From positions 38,796 to 102,795 of the forward strand of contig CAZFJC010000007.1 of assembly GCA_964518765.1 (NCBI GenBank): 64,000 nucleotides of DNA, read 5' to 3'. Position numbers and translations under genes: made by a program. Below, in pieces: positions 41,243 through 50,452 of the stretch. The notes under the pieces are model-generated. The model made no database searches and was not told the DNA's origin. It saw nothing but the letters and a program-made list of their open reading frames with translations. Source of the DNA: CAZPNX01 sp964518765. Its GTDB lineage: Bacteria; Edwardsbacteria; AC1; EtOH8. Positions within the stretch are counted from its first letter, which is position 1, and each line of letters begins with the position of its first letter.

Positions 41243-42575
41243 GGTCGGAAGCCGGGTCGAGCTGACCCTGGACTCGATGGCCTACGGCGGTGACGCGGTG
41301 GGACATCACCGGGGACAGGCGGTTTTCGTGCCGCTGGGCCTCCCTGGGGAGAGGGTCAGGGCCAGGGTGACCGAGCCGCATCGGACCTACTGCCGGGCGA
41401 TCATCGACGACGTGCTGGAGGCCTCACCCTACCGCATCCCGCCCCGATGTCCAATCTTTGGGCTTTGCGGCGGTTGCCAGTGGCAGATGATAAACTATCC
41501 AGGCCAGCTTGAGATCAAACGGCAAGTCCTTGCCGAGACCCTGTCGCGGCTGGGGGGGATAGTGGGCCCCGAGATAGAGACCATCGGCCACACCAGCGGT
41601 TGGGGTTATCGGAACAAGGCACAATTCCCGGCGGCGCCCGGACCCGGCGGGCCGTCTCTGGGTTATTATCAGAGGGGAAGCCACCGCTTGGTCGAGATCG
41701 AGAGCTGCCCCATTCTGGACCAAAACCTTTCGGCCGCCTGGCCGGCGATACAGCGGGCGGTATCGGGCTCAGGATTGAGGGGCTACGACGAGAAAAGCCA
41801 TGGCGGGCAACTTCGTCACCTGGTGCTTCGCTCCAGCCGCAGCCAGGGCAAGGTTATGCTTTCCCTGGTCACGAAATCGCTATGCTTGCCAGACGGTCTG
41901 TCCGAAAACCTAGCCTCCTCCGATCCCAGGATATCCTCTATCTGGCAGAATATAAATCCGAAGGCAGGGAACACCATCCTGGGAAGGAGATGGCACCAGC
42001 TTTGGGGCCGGGAGCACCTGGCCGAGAGATTGGCCGGGATCGAGCTGAGACTCTCGCCCGGATCATTTCTGCAGGTCAACCTCGAGGTGGCCGAAAAGGT
42101 TTATCGGAGCTTGGTCGAGTGGATGGAGCTTGACGGGACGGAGACCGTGCTCGACGTATACTCGGGAGTGGGGTCGATAGCTTTGATGCTGGCCGGCTCG
42201 GCTGCCAGGGTTATCGGCATTGAGGAGAACACCTCGGCGGTCGATGACGCAATCGCATCGGCTGAGGCCAACGCCATCGGCAACTGCCGCTTCCTGGCGG
42301 GCAGGGCCGAGGACCTGATGGGCGAGGTCGAGGCCTGCGATGGGGCCGTGGTCGATCCGCCGCGCCAGGGGCTGAGGCCCGAGGTGGCCACGGCGTTGGC
42401 CAAGCTTTTGCCCGGCCGTCTGGCCTACCTGTCATGTGATCCCGCCACGCTGGCTAGGGACCTTAAAGGCCTGGCCTCTGCCGGATACCAGCTGGTGCGC
42501 TTATGCTTGGCGGACATGTTTCCCCAGACATACCATATAGAAACCTTGGCCCTCATGAGAAGGAGGGTTGGATGA
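41235..42575 (+). CDS. rlmD: 23S rRNA (uracil-5)-methyltransferase, RlmD/RumA family
   Basis: A 446-residue SAM-dependent m5U methyltransferase. It has an N-terminal TRAM RNA-binding domain (residues 1-60), the iron-sulfur cysteines (CPIFGLCGGCQWQ, with a later SCP), a SAM-binding Rossmann core (LDVYSGVGSIALMLA) and the catalytic Cys in YLSCDPATLARDL. A Pro in VVDPPRQGL completes the active site. The exact target, U1939 or another position in rRNA or tRNA, cannot be fixed from sequence alone. It overlaps rimI by 8 bp and lptE by 4 bp. Confidence 0.92.
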   Translation: MLEVGSRVELTLDSMAYGGDAVGHHRGQAVFVPLGLPGERVRARVTEPHRTYCRAIIDDVLEASPYRIPPRCPIFGLCGGCQWQMINYPGQLEIKRQVLAETLSRLGGIVGPEIETIGHTSGWGYRNKAQFPAAPGPGGPSLGYYQRGSHRLVEIESCPILDQNLSAAWPAIQRAVSGSGLRGYDEKSHGGQLRHLVLRSSRSQGKVMLSLVTKSLCLPDGLSENLASSDPRISSIWQNINPKAGNTILGRRWHQLWGREHLAERLAGIELRLSPGSFLQVNLEVAEKVYRSLVEWMELDGTETVLDVYSGVGSIALMLAGSAARVIGIEENTSAVDDAIASAEANAIGNCRFLAGRAEDLMGEVEACDGAVVDPPRQGLRPEVATALAKLLPGRLAYLSCDPATLARDLKGLASAGYQLVRLCLADMFPQTYHIETLALMRRRVG

Positions 42576-43039
42576 GGAGAGCCCTGTTGTCTTTAACCCT
42601 GATGGCCGCCGGTTGTTATTCCTTCACCGGAGGTCAGGCGCCTTTTCGGACTGTGGCCGTGCCCACGGCGGGCAACGCCACCGCCGAGTTCCGCCTTCCG
42701 GAGCTGGTGACCAAGGCGTTGATGGAGATGTTGGAGAGGGATGGGAGGATGAAACTGGCCGAGCCCAAGTCGGCCCAGGGGAGGTTCGAGGTGGAGGTGA
42801 CAGGATACCTGCGGCAGCCGCATGTTTACGACCGCCAGGAGTCGGTTTCCCAATACAAGGTGACCATCACCGCCAAGGCGGCCCTGGTTTCAGCCTCGGG
42901 CAAGGCAATTTGGGAGAAGCCTTCGGTCAGCGGCTGGGCCACCTACTCCATCGATTCCCTGGACGAGCCGGCCGGCATGGCCAAGGCGGCCTCGGCCCTG
43001 GCCGAGGAGATCGTCAGGCAATCCCTGGAGATATGGTGA
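42572..43039 (+). CDS. lptE: LptE-like LPS-assembly lipoprotein
   Basis: A 155-residue lipoprotein with a short signal and lipobox MAAGC (Cys 15). The mature domain begins YSFTGG and continues FRTVAVPTAGNATAEFRLPELVTKALMEML and DGRMKL, the pattern of the LptE/RlpB-type family seen in FCB bacteria. LptE plugs the LptD barrel that inserts lipopolysaccharide into the outer membrane. LptD is not in the window. The ATG overlaps the rlmD stop. It implies an outer membrane with LPS or a similar glycolipid. Confidence 0.75.
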   Translation: MRRALLSLTLMAAGCYSFTGGQAPFRTVAVPTAGNATAEFRLPELVTKALMEMLERDGRMKLAEPKSAQGRFEVEVTGYLRQPHVYDRQESVSQYKVTITAKAALVSASGKAIWEKPSVSGWATYSIDSLDEPAGMAKAASALAEEIVRQSLEIW

Positions 43040-43041
43040 AG

Positions 43042-43067
43042 AAAAAGCCCCGGGGCATACCGGGGCA
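43042..43067 (-). terminator. Intrinsic terminator after the NHL gene
   Basis: On the minus strand GCCCCGG and CCGGGGC pair around a TATGCC loop and are followed by TTTTTCTT. It ends the NHL transcript and lies just after the convergent lptE stop. Confidence 0.85.
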
Positions 43068-43088
43068 GGGTATGGCTGTCTCCGGGGC

Positions 43089-43964
43089 TTATTCCGCGGA
43101 GCCGAAGAACTGGAGGCGGTGGTTGTCGCTGTCCACGATGTAGAGGTTTCCCCGTCCGTCGACGACGATCCCCAGTGGGTTAAGGAACTGGCCAGGCTCT
43201 GAGCCGGTGGACCCACCCTGGCTGCGGAAGGCGCCGGCTAAGTCAAACTCCTGGAAACGGTCATTGCCTGAGTCGGTGACGTACACCAGGCCCTGCCGGG
43301 AGATGGCAATGCCCGAGGGTCCGTCGAACTCGCCTTCGTTGTCGCCGTAGGAGCCGAAGGAGAGCACCGGCGACCCGTCGGGGCCGAAGACCTGGATCCG
43401 GTTGTTGCCCGAGTCCACCACCCAGGCCCGACCCTCCTGGTCAAGGGCGATTCCCCGCGGCTTGTTAAGCTGTCCGGCCTCGCCTCCCGGCCCACCGAAG
43501 CTTCTTAACAGCCGGCCTTCCAAATCTCTGACCTCCACCAGGCATCGCGCTTCGTCGGTGATGTATATCTGGCCGCCTTCGTAGGCCAGCCCCCAGGGCA
43601 GCGAGGAGTCGGGCAGGGCGATAGCGCGCTTTAGGTCTCCGTCGGTGCCGAAACACATAATCCTCCGATTCCCGGAATCGGCCACCAAAAGAAGGTCGGC
43701 ATCGGTCATAGCCAGCCCCAGGGGATCATTGAAGCGGGAGGAGTCCGAGCCGAAACGCCCCCAGCCACCCAGCCATTCCTGGGACGGGTCCAGCCTCTGC
43801 AGCCGGTCGTTGCCGGTTTCGGATACGAAAATGTTACCAGCCTGATCGAGGGCGATGCCAAAGGGGAAGATGAACTCCCCCCGCCCGTCGCCGAACTCGG
43901 CCGGAAGAGCCGCAGGCATCAAGGCCAGGATGGCCATGGCCGACAATATGAATTTCATAGCCAT
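43089..43964 (-). CDS. Secreted six-bladed NHL-repeat propeller
   Basis: A 291-residue protein with a signal peptide (MKFILSAMAILALMPAALPA) and about five to six NHL blades. Each blade has a P-x-G-I/L-A-L/V-D/S start and a D-S/T-G-N-x-R-I/F-Q turn (ETGNDRLQRL, DSGNRRIMCF, DSGNNRIQVF, DSGNDRFQEF, DSDNHRLQFF). Such propellers bind ligands or proteins; no catalytic site is seen. No T9SS tag is present, so it is probably periplasmic. It is a single gene transcribed away from priA, with only a 23-bp gap between the two starts. Confidence 0.88.
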   Translation of the reverse strand: MAMKFILSAMAILALMPAALPAEFGDGRGEFIFPFGIALDQAGNIFVSETGNDRLQRLDPSQEWLGGWGRFGSDSSRFNDPLGLAMTDADLLLVADSGNRRIMCFGTDGDLKRAIALPDSSLPWGLAYEGGQIYITDEARCLVEVRDLEGRLLRSFGGPGGEAGQLNKPRGIALDQEGRAWVVDSGNNRIQVFGPDGSPVLSFGSYGDNEGEFDGPSGIAISRQGLVYVTDSGNDRFQEFDLAGAFRSQGGSTGSEPGQFLNPLGIVVDGRGNLYIVDSDNHRLQFFGSAE

Positions 43965-43987
43965 AAAAATATCCTAAAACAGCTGTT

Positions 43988-46360
43988 TTGTCAAGCGTCA
44001 GTAAGCTATACGCCGACGTGGCCCTGGACCTTCCAGGGCTACAGCCTTTGACCTACCGTTTGACTTCGGAGGCTGCTGGAGTAGCGGCGCCGGGAGTAAG
44101 AGTCCAGGTGCCGGTGGGTCGACGTATGATGATCGGGGTGGTGACCGAACTGCGGGAGAGGACACATCGCCTGTGCCGCCCCGTCTCCGCGGTGCTCGAC
44201 GAAGAGCCGGTTTTGGATGAGCATATGCTTTGGCTCACCCGCTGGATTAGCCGACGTTACCTGTGCAGCTGGGGACAGGCCATCTGGGCGGCGCTGCCGC
44301 CTGGGATGAAACGACGGGCGACGCAGACGGTCTTCCTTTCGGGCGATGGGATCGATGCCCCGGGTCTTGCCGCAGATGAGGAAAAGCTATTATCGTTGCT
44401 GGCTTCGAAAGGCCCATTGGCCCTCTCCTATATTCTGGCCATATGCGGACCCGGAGGGAGGAAGTCTCTGGCGGCCTTGGAGAAAAGAGGTCTGGTGATT
44501 GTGGAAGACCGGTGGCGAGGAGGCCGGGAAAGGCCCTTGTTGAGGAAATACCTGGTTAGGGAGGAAGGAAAGGATGCTTCCGGATTGACCCCGGCCAGGG
44601 CTAGGCTGTGGGAAAGGCTGAAGGGGAGCGAAGGGATCCCCTCCGGCGAGGTCGGCTCGTCCTCGACCGCCTCCTGGCTAGTAAGCCATGGCTTGGCCCG
44701 CTGGGAGGACAGGGAGGCGGGCATCCTGTCGCGGCCGGACCTGCCGATCGAAGAGGCCGGTGAGGTCCAGCTGACAGGTGAGCAAAACGAGGCGTTTCAG
44801 GACATCGCCAGCCGTATGGTAGGCCATGGTTTCGGGGCACACCTGCTTTTCGGGGTGACGGCCAGCGGAAAGACCGAGGTCTACATACGCGCCGTCGGCA
44901 AGGCGGTGGAACAGGGCCGCCAGGCCCTGGTGCTGGTCCCCGAGATCGGGCTGGTCTCCCAGATGGCCACCAGGCTATCCCGCCGCTTTCGCCGGGTGGG
45001 GGTGTGGCACAGCGAGCTTTCCGACGGGGAGAGATACGATGTCTGGGACCAGAGCCGCCGGGGCAAATTGGAGATAGTGGTCGGGGTGCGGTCGGCGGTC
45101 TTCGCCCCATTGCCCAGCCTGGGATTGGTGGTGGTCGACGAGGAGCACGATGCCTCCTATCAGCAGCGGGACCAGGAGCCGCATTATCATGCGCGGGAGG
45201 CGGCCCTGGCTAGGGCCGAGAAACTCGGCATCCAGATTATCCTGGGATCGGCCACTCCCTCGGCCGAAAGTTACCATCTGGCCAGGGTGGGGGCCTATCG
45301 GCTGCATATCATGGCCACGAGGGTGGGCGGGGCGGAAACCCCTAGGCTGCAACTGGTAGACTGCCGGGGACAGCAGGGGCGGGAGGACCTGCTTTCCCCG
45401 GCGCTGGCCGGCGAGCTGAAAAGAACGGTTTCCTTGGGGGAACAGGCCATGCTGCTTCTGAACCGCCGCGGCTTCGCCCGGTCGGTTCAATGCCGCCGGT
45501 GCGGTTGGATGCTGCGGTGTAAAAACTGCGACATCAGCCTGGCCTACCACCGCCAGGAGGACCGCGCCCTTTGCCACTACTGTGGCTTCCGGATGCGGCT
45601 GCCGGAGGCCTGCCCGGCGTGTGGATCCGGGGAGCTTATGCCCAGGGGTGGGGGCATCCAGCGTCTCGAGGTCGAGCTGGAGCGGCTGCTTCCGAGCGTC
45701 AGGATGCTCCGCATGGATTCGGACACCACCGGACGCAAGGGCTCTCACGAAAAGATACTTGCCCGCTTCAGCAGCGGGGGGGCCAAGGTGCTCATCGGCA
45801 CCCAGATGATTTCTAAGGGCCATCATTTTCCCGGGGTGACCCTGGTGGGGATATTGGACATCGACGACCTGTTGGGACTTCCCGATTTCCGGTGTGCCGA
45901 AAGGGCCTCCCAGCTCTTGTTCCAGATGGCGGGCCGGGCCGGCAGAGGGCTTCTTCCGGGCTTGGTCATGGTGCAGACCCGCTTGCCGGGTTCGGACGCC
46001 CTGGGCGGGCTGGGGGCGGAGGGATACCGCCGCCTGCTCGAGTCCGAGCTGGAACAGCGTAAGGCGGCGGGCTACCCACCATATACAAAGATAGTATTAG
46101 TTACAGTATCCTCCGGGAGCCGCGAGCAGGCCGAGGAGGCGGCCGAAGGCATAGCCCGACGCCTGAGAGGAACTTACTCCGAATTGGAGGTTTTGGGGCC
46201 GGCCCCGGCCCCCATACTCAGGCTGAGGGGGAGGTTCCGTTTTCAAATCCTGCTCAAGCACCCTAGGTTAGAGCCGCTGCTCGAGGCCGCCGGATCAGTC
46301 GGCCGGGGGCAGGGTGGGGTATCGGTAAAGCTGGAGGTGGAGCCGGTCTCTACTTTATAA
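43988..46360 (+). CDS. priA: Primosomal protein N', replication-restart helicase PriA
   Basis: PriA reloads the replisome at stalled forks. The 790-residue protein has the N-terminal 3'-DNA-binding domain (YADVALDLPGLQPLTYRL), Walker A FGVTASGKTEVY, Walker B VVVDEEHDASY, and the eight zinc cysteines (CRRCGWMLRCKNC and CHYCG...CPACGSG). Helicase motif V-VI is AGRAGRG. The start is TTG at 43988, the only start codon between an in-frame stop at 43964 and the first conserved residues. Confidence 0.96.
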   Translation: MSSVSKLYADVALDLPGLQPLTYRLTSEAAGVAAPGVRVQVPVGRRMMIGVVTELRERTHRLCRPVSAVLDEEPVLDEHMLWLTRWISRRYLCSWGQAIWAALPPGMKRRATQTVFLSGDGIDAPGLAADEEKLLSLLASKGPLALSYILAICGPGGRKSLAALEKRGLVIVEDRWRGGRERPLLRKYLVREEGKDASGLTPARARLWERLKGSEGIPSGEVGSSSTASWLVSHGLARWEDREAGILSRPDLPIEEAGEVQLTGEQNEAFQDIASRMVGHGFGAHLLFGVTASGKTEVYIRAVGKAVEQGRQALVLVPEIGLVSQMATRLSRRFRRVGVWHSELSDGERYDVWDQSRRGKLEIVVGVRSAVFAPLPSLGLVVVDEEHDASYQQRDQEPHYHAREAALARAEKLGIQIILGSATPSAESYHLARVGAYRLHIMATRVGGAETPRLQLVDCRGQQGREDLLSPALAGELKRTVSLGEQAMLLLNRRGFARSVQCRRCGWMLRCKNCDISLAYHRQEDRALCHYCGFRMRLPEACPACGSGELMPRGGGIQRLEVELERLLPSVRMLRMDSDTTGRKGSHEKILARFSSGGAKVLIGTQMISKGHHFPGVTLVGILDIDDLLGLPDFRCAERASQLLFQMAGRAGRGLLPGLVMVQTRLPGSDALGGLGAEGYRRLLESELEQRKAAGYPPYTKIVLVTVSSGSREQAEEAAEGIARRLRGTYSELEVLGPAPAPILRLRGRFRFQILLKHPRLEPLLEAAGSVGRGQGGVSVKLEVEPVSTL

Positions 46361-46405
46361 ACCACCGAGGGAGCGGGGCGGGAGGAAAAATATTTGAAAA
46401 AACCC

Positions 46406-46434
46406 TTGACGATGCTACGCTGAAATGATATACT
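46406..46434 (+). promoter_or_regulatory. HU gene promoter
   Basis: TTGACG (46406-46411), a 17-bp spacer and TATACT (46429-46434). It sits 54 bp before the HU start codon and fits strong expression. Confidence 0.75.
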
Positions 46435-46488
46435 AATCACCAATCAAATACAGATACCATATTTTTTAAAGGGAAAGGAGGGAAAAAA

Positions 46489-46758
46489 GTGAACAAGGCT
46501 GAATTGATCGAAGCCGTAGCCAAATCGACTTGCACCAAGGCAGAGGCCGCTGAGGCGGTGAATGCGGTGTTCGACAATATCACCAAGGCCCTGAAAAAGG
46601 GTGACAGCGTTACCCTGGTTGGCTTTGGAACCTTCGTGGTTAAGAAGAGAAAGGCTCGCATCGGCCGGAATCCCCAGACCGGCAAGGAGATCAAGATCGC
46701 GGCCAAGAAGGTCCCGGCCTTCAAGCCCGGCAAGGAGCTGAAGGACTTGGTGAAGTAG
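46489..46758 (+). CDS. hup: DNA-binding protein HU
   Basis: An 89-residue HU/IHF-family protein: MNKAELIEAVAKSTCTKAEA, the flexible arm motif GRNPQTGKEIKIAAKKVPAFKPGK and the C-terminal helix. It bends DNA as a dimer and is a nucleoid protein. The start is GTG with a very strong AAAGGAGGG site. It stands alone with its own promoter and a long terminator. Confidence 0.98.
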   Translation: MNKAELIEAVAKSTCTKAEAAEAVNAVFDNITKALKKGDSVTLVGFGTFVVKKRKARIGRNPQTGKEIKIAAKKVPAFKPGKELKDLVK

Positions 46759-46769
46759 GTTTTCCCTGG

Positions 46770-46808
46770 AAAGCAGAAGCCCCCCGGATTTCCGGGGGGC
46801 TTCTGCTT
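46770..46808. terminator. Bidirectional intrinsic terminator
   Basis: An unusually long perfect stem, AAAGCAGAAGCCCCCCGG with its complement, closes a 3-4 base TT loop. A-rich and T-rich ends allow termination for HU (+) and for the dedA operon (-). Confidence 0.92.
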
Positions 46809-46810
46809 TG

Positions 46811-47416
46811 TTACTTGGTTCGGGTGCGGAATAAAAAACGAGAGAGGGCCAAGGAGACGAAGGAGAGGACGGCCACCGCTAACACCATCATCATGATGCC
46901 GTTGACGATGCGGGAGGCCAGGGCGCCAAATTTGACGCCTAGGAAGAAAAGGAGCAGGTACCAGCCTAGGATGCCGCTCAGGCCATAGAGCATGACCGAA
47001 GCCAGGCGGTGGTGCATCAGGCCAGCCACCAGGAAGCCGAAGGAGCGGCCGCCCAACAGCGTGCGGTTGAGAGCCAGCACCAGGTTGCCGTAGCGTTGGA
47101 AGTGGACCTCGGCGGAAAGAAAACGTTCCGGGGTGACGAAGAGCCTGGGCTTCTCCAGGAAATAGGAGCGTCCGTGGACCGCGCCGAACCAATATACCAG
47201 CAGGGCCCCCAGCGACCCGCCGACGAAGGACGACGCCAGACAGGGCAGCCAGTGAAGGTCGCCCCGGGAGATCATCAGGGCGCAGAACAGCACCAACACG
47301 TCGCTCGGTATCGGAGGGAAGAAGGCCTCGACGAAGGTGGCCAGGAAAAGTGTGCTGTAGGCCCAAATCCCGCCGTTGGCCACGAACGATTTGGCCGTGG
47401 CCTCTAGATCGATCAC
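46811..47416 (-). CDS. DedA/SNARE-associated membrane protein
   Basis: A 201-residue integral membrane protein of the DedA (VTT) family. The pattern FVEAFFPPIPSDVLVLF near residue 28 and the later NRTLLGGRSFGFLVAGLMHH are the paired half-helix motifs, with the conserved Arg. The family is linked to undecaprenyl phosphate or phospholipid flipping. The GTG start overlaps the ispF stop by 4 bp, so it ends the rnf-radA-isp minus-strand run, just before a strong terminator. Confidence 0.9.
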   Translation of the reverse strand: MIDLEATAKSFVANGGIWAYSTLFLATFVEAFFPPIPSDVLVLFCALMISRGDLHWLPCLASSFVGGSLGALLVYWFGAVHGRSYFLEKPRLFVTPERFLSAEVHFQRYGNLVLALNRTLLGGRSFGFLVAGLMHHRLASVMLYGLSGILGWYLLLFFLGVKFGALASRIVNGIMMMVLAVAVLSFVSLALSRFLFRTRTK

Positions 47417-47910
47417 CGGCCTGCCTCCACCAGGGACACCGCCATGGCAGCCATGCCCCGTCCCCGCCCCACCTCGCCCAGCCCCTCGTGGGTGGTGGCC
47501 TTGATCGACACCCTGGAGGCGGGGATGCCTAAAGCGCTTGAGATGTTGCCTCTCATGGCCTGAGCATATGGGGCGATTTTCGGACTTTCGGCCAATAGCA
47601 CGGCGTCAATGTTTACGATGGCCATCCTGCGCCGTTTCAGCATCGAAGCCACCGCGGACAGCAGCTTGAGGCTGGAGATTCCGCGATACCTGGGGTCGGT
47701 GTTGGGGAAGTGGCCTCCTATGTCGCCCAGGCCGACCGCGCCCAGCAGGCTGTCGGCCACGGCATGGCAGATGACGTCGGCGTCCGAATGCCCGTCCAAG
47801 CCCAGAGGATTATCGATCTCCACTCCGCCCAGCACCAATTTGCGGCCCCTTCTGAGGCGGTGTATGTCGTAACCCAGACCTATGCGGATCGTTTTTTTGC
47901 CAGCAGACAT
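47413..47910 (-). CDS. ispF: 2-C-methyl-D-erythritol 2,4-cyclodiphosphate synthase
   Basis: IspF closes the cyclic diphosphate in the MEP pathway. The 165-residue protein has the zinc-site motif GLGYDIHRL at residues 11-19, LGGVEI, and DGHSDADVICHA. The start at 47910 (MSAGKKTIRIG) lies inside the 3' end of ispD (31-bp overlap). A longer in-frame extension is pure overlap with ispD and is rejected. Confidence 0.97.
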   Translation of the reverse strand: MSAGKKTIRIGLGYDIHRLRRGRKLVLGGVEIDNPLGLDGHSDADVICHAVADSLLGAVGLGDIGGHFPNTDPRYRGISSLKLLSAVASMLKRRRMAIVNIDAVLLAESPKIAPYAQAMRGNISSALGIPASRVSIKATTHEGLGEVGRGRGMAAMAVSLVEAGR

Positions 47911-48572
47911 GCGGCTGTCTCCAGGTCGATTCTGGTGGTGATCTTGAAGTTGGGGCCGGTGGCAGGGACCACAGCCACCTTGGCGCCCAGCGCCTCGGCC
48001 AGCGAGCTGTCGTCGGTGGCCCAGGGGACGTCCCGTCCGTGGCACCGCTCCAGCAGCCGACGGCGGAATCCCTGTGGGGTCTGGGCCCGCCACAGCAGTC
48101 TGCGGTTCAGGGTGGCTCTGACCAGGCCTCGGTCAACCCGCTTGACGGTGTCGGTCAGGGGCTCGGCCAGGATGGCGGCCCCGTGTCTTTGGGCCGCCCG
48201 GATAACGGATTCGATATCCCGAGGCGAGACCAGCGGCCTGGCGGCGTCATGTACCAGCAATAGTTCCGTCCATGGAGGCACGGCTGCCAACCCGGCCCGG
48301 ACCGAGTCCGTACGCTCCCGGCCTCCGTGAACAACCGAGAGAAGCTTGGGGTAGCGCTTCCTGAGGGAGCCTTGGTTCAGCCTGCGCCGGGGCGGGATTA
48401 CTAGGATCAACCGGCTCACCAGACCGGTTTTCGAAAAAGCTTTCAGGGAGTGCTCGAATATCGGCATTCCGGCCAGCATGACGAAGGCTTTCGGGGTGGC
48501 CAATCCCAGGCGGCGGCCGCTGCCGGCGGCCACGATGATTACAGAAACATCAGGCCTATTCATGCCGATCAA
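47880..48572 (-). CDS. ispD: 2-C-methyl-D-erythritol 4-phosphate cytidylyltransferase
   Basis: IspD transfers CMP to MEP. The 230-residue protein has VIIVAAGSGRRLG with the conserved Arg, the PKAF motif, HGGRERTDSVRAGL, VHDAARPLV and TPQGFRR. It overlaps the GNAT gene stop at its start and ispF at its end. With ispF and the distant ispE, three of the seven MEP enzymes are in the window. Confidence 0.97.
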   Translation of the reverse strand: MIGMNRPDVSVIIVAAGSGRRLGLATPKAFVMLAGMPIFEHSLKAFSKTGLVSRLILVIPPRRRLNQGSLRKRYPKLLSVVHGGRERTDSVRAGLAAVPPWTELLLVHDAARPLVSPRDIESVIRAAQRHGAAILAEPLTDTVKRVDRGLVRATLNRRLLWRAQTPQGFRRRLLERCHGRDVPWATDDSSLAEALGAKVAVVPATGPNFKITTRIDLETAACLLAKKRSA

Positions 48573-48997
48573 ATGTGCTCGCTGTCGCGTTTGGTAAGGT
48601 AAAAGATGTCCCGGTGGAGCCGGTAGCCCATCGACTGGGCCAGTTTTAGGGAGGCATGGTTGTAGGAGTGGATCAGCAGGCCGAAGATGCGTATGCCATG
48701 CCGTCTTAGGGCTTTCTCGCCGGCCAGGGTTAGCCTCCTGGCCAGCCCCTGTCTTCGATAGTCGGGGTCGACGGCCACGCGGTTGAGCCAGCCCTTGCGG
48801 CCGTCATGAGAGGCGAAGATAGCCCCGGCCAGGAATCCCCGGTCGAAAGCCCCGATGAAGAAATCGGGGTTGGCCGAGATCTCCTTGGAGAGGTGGGCCC
48901 GGCTGTCGCGCCCCCTGGGTTTGTAAGGCAGTCCGGCCCGCTTCCAGAGCTTGACCAGCTCCGGATAGTCGGCCGAGGTAATTCTGCGAAGCTTCAT
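48569..48997 (-). CDS. GNAT family N-acetyltransferase
   Basis: A 142-residue acetyltransferase. The acetyl-CoA loop is YRRQGLARRLTLAGEKAL near residue 80, and HASLKLAQSMGYRL closes the fold. The substrate is unknown. The start at 48997 has an AAGGA site; an in-frame codon ten residues earlier is less likely. It precedes ispD with a 4-bp overlap. Confidence 0.88.
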   Translation of the reverse strand: MKLRRITSADYPELVKLWKRAGLPYKPRGRDSRAHLSKEISANPDFFIGAFDRGFLAGAIFASHDGRKGWLNRVAVDPDYRRQGLARRLTLAGEKALRRHGIRIFGLLIHSYNHASLKLAQSMGYRLHRDIFYLTKRDSEHI

Positions 48998-49048
48998 ACT
49001 GATCCTTCGCTGTAGTTGTATTGGCACAAAGTCAACCCGGATCCGTCA

Positions 49049-50440
49049 TCAAGCGAGGGCTCTTTCCAAGGCCTGGGAGATGGTGCCCACCGTGGCCGGG
49101 CCGATGCCATCCAGCTGGCCGCGCGCGATTCCCCGGGCCGGGCAGACCACCCGGGCGAAGCCCAGCTTGCGGGCCTCGGCGATGCGCCGGTCCAGCTGGC
49201 TCACCGATCTGATCTCACCGCCCAGCCCCAGCTCGCCGATATAAACGGAGCGGTGGTCGGCCGGCCGGTTGCGCATGGCCGAGGCCACCGCCACCGCCAC
49301 CCCCAGGTCCGCGGCCGGCTCCTCAAGCTTGAGGCCCCCGGCCACGTTGACGAAAACGTCGTGCATCCCCAGGTTGATTCCGGCCCGCCGCTCCAGCACC
49401 GCCAGCAGCATAGAGAGCCGGCGGTGGTTAAGCCCGGTGGTGTTGCGCTGCGGCATGCCGAAGGCGGTGGGGGAGACCAGGGCCTGGACCTCCACCAGCA
49501 GGGGGCGGCTGCCCTCCAAGGCGCACACCACGGCCGAGCCCGGCACTTCGCAGTTACGCTCGGACAGGAAGAGCTCGGAAGGATTGTCCACCTGAGCCAG
49601 GCCTCCCTGTCCCATCTCGAAGACGCCGATTTCGTTGGTGGAGCCGAATCGGTTCTTCACCGAGCGCAGGATGCGAAAGGCATGGTGGCGCTCGCCCTCC
49701 AGGTAGAGGACGGTGTCCACCAAGTGCTCCAATGTCCGCGGCCCGGCGATAATCCCCTCCTTGGTGACGTGCCCCACCAGCACCGTGGCCACCTCCTGCT
49801 CCTTGGCGGCCCGCATCAGCATGGCCCCGCACTCCCGCACCTGTCCCACCGAGCCCGGGGCCGACTCCAGCTGGGGCCAGTAGACGGTCTGCACCGAGTC
49901 CACCACCAGCAGGGCGGGGGAGGTTTGGGCCGTGAGCTCTAGAATGTCATCCAATTCGGTCAGTGAGGCCAGCAACAGATCGTTCGAGCCGGCCCCCAGC
50001 CGCTGGGCACGGAGCTTTATCTGCTCCAGCGACTCCTCGCCGGATATGTAAAGCACCTTCTTTCCGGAGCTCGCTATCCGCTCCATCACCTGCATGGCCA
50101 GGGTGGACTTGCCGATGCCGGGATCGCCGCCCAATAAGATCAGCGAGCCGGGAAGGATGCCTCCGCCCAGGCAGTTGTCGAACTCCCTGATGCCGGTCAG
50201 CATCCGCGGCTGGCGCTCCAGCTCGATCTCGCTGAGCTTGACCGCCTTGTGCGGAGCATGTCCCTTTGCCTTTATCCTTTGACCATTGCCCCTCGTCGGC
50301 CCCCTCAGGTCAGCCCGCGCCCTCTCCTCGACGAATGTGTTCCACCCTCCGCAAGAGGGGCACTTGCCCAGCCATCGGGGGCTCTCGAAGCCGCAGGACT
50401 GGCAGACGAAGTTGGTCTTCTCTGTCTTTTTGGGTGCCAT
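49049..50440 (-). CDS. radA: DNA repair protein RadA
   Basis: RadA (Sms) is a RecA-like branch-migration helicase. The 463-residue protein has the N-terminal C4 zinc finger (CQSCG...CPSCG), Walker A GGDPGIGKST near residue 105, the KNRFGSTNE motif unique to RadA and a C-terminal Lon-protease-like domain lacking the protease dyad. Length and motifs are typical. Confidence 0.98.
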   Translation of the reverse strand: MAPKKTEKTNFVCQSCGFESPRWLGKCPSCGGWNTFVEERARADLRGPTRGNGQRIKAKGHAPHKAVKLSEIELERQPRMLTGIREFDNCLGGGILPGSLILLGGDPGIGKSTLAMQVMERIASSGKKVLYISGEESLEQIKLRAQRLGAGSNDLLLASLTELDDILELTAQTSPALLVVDSVQTVYWPQLESAPGSVGQVRECGAMLMRAAKEQEVATVLVGHVTKEGIIAGPRTLEHLVDTVLYLEGERHHAFRILRSVKNRFGSTNEIGVFEMGQGGLAQVDNPSELFLSERNCEVPGSAVVCALEGSRPLLVEVQALVSPTAFGMPQRNTTGLNHRRLSMLLAVLERRAGINLGMHDVFVNVAGGLKLEEPAADLGVAVAVASAMRNRPADHRSVYIGELGLGGEIRSVSQLDRRIAEARKLGFARVVCPARGIARGQLDGIGPATVGTISQALERALA

Positions 50441-50452
50441 ATAGTCAGGGGG

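Noticed and set aside
46437..47366. A 309-codon minus-strand frame over HU and dedA
   Set aside because: It crosses a strong bidirectional terminator and covers two well-recognised genes in other frames.
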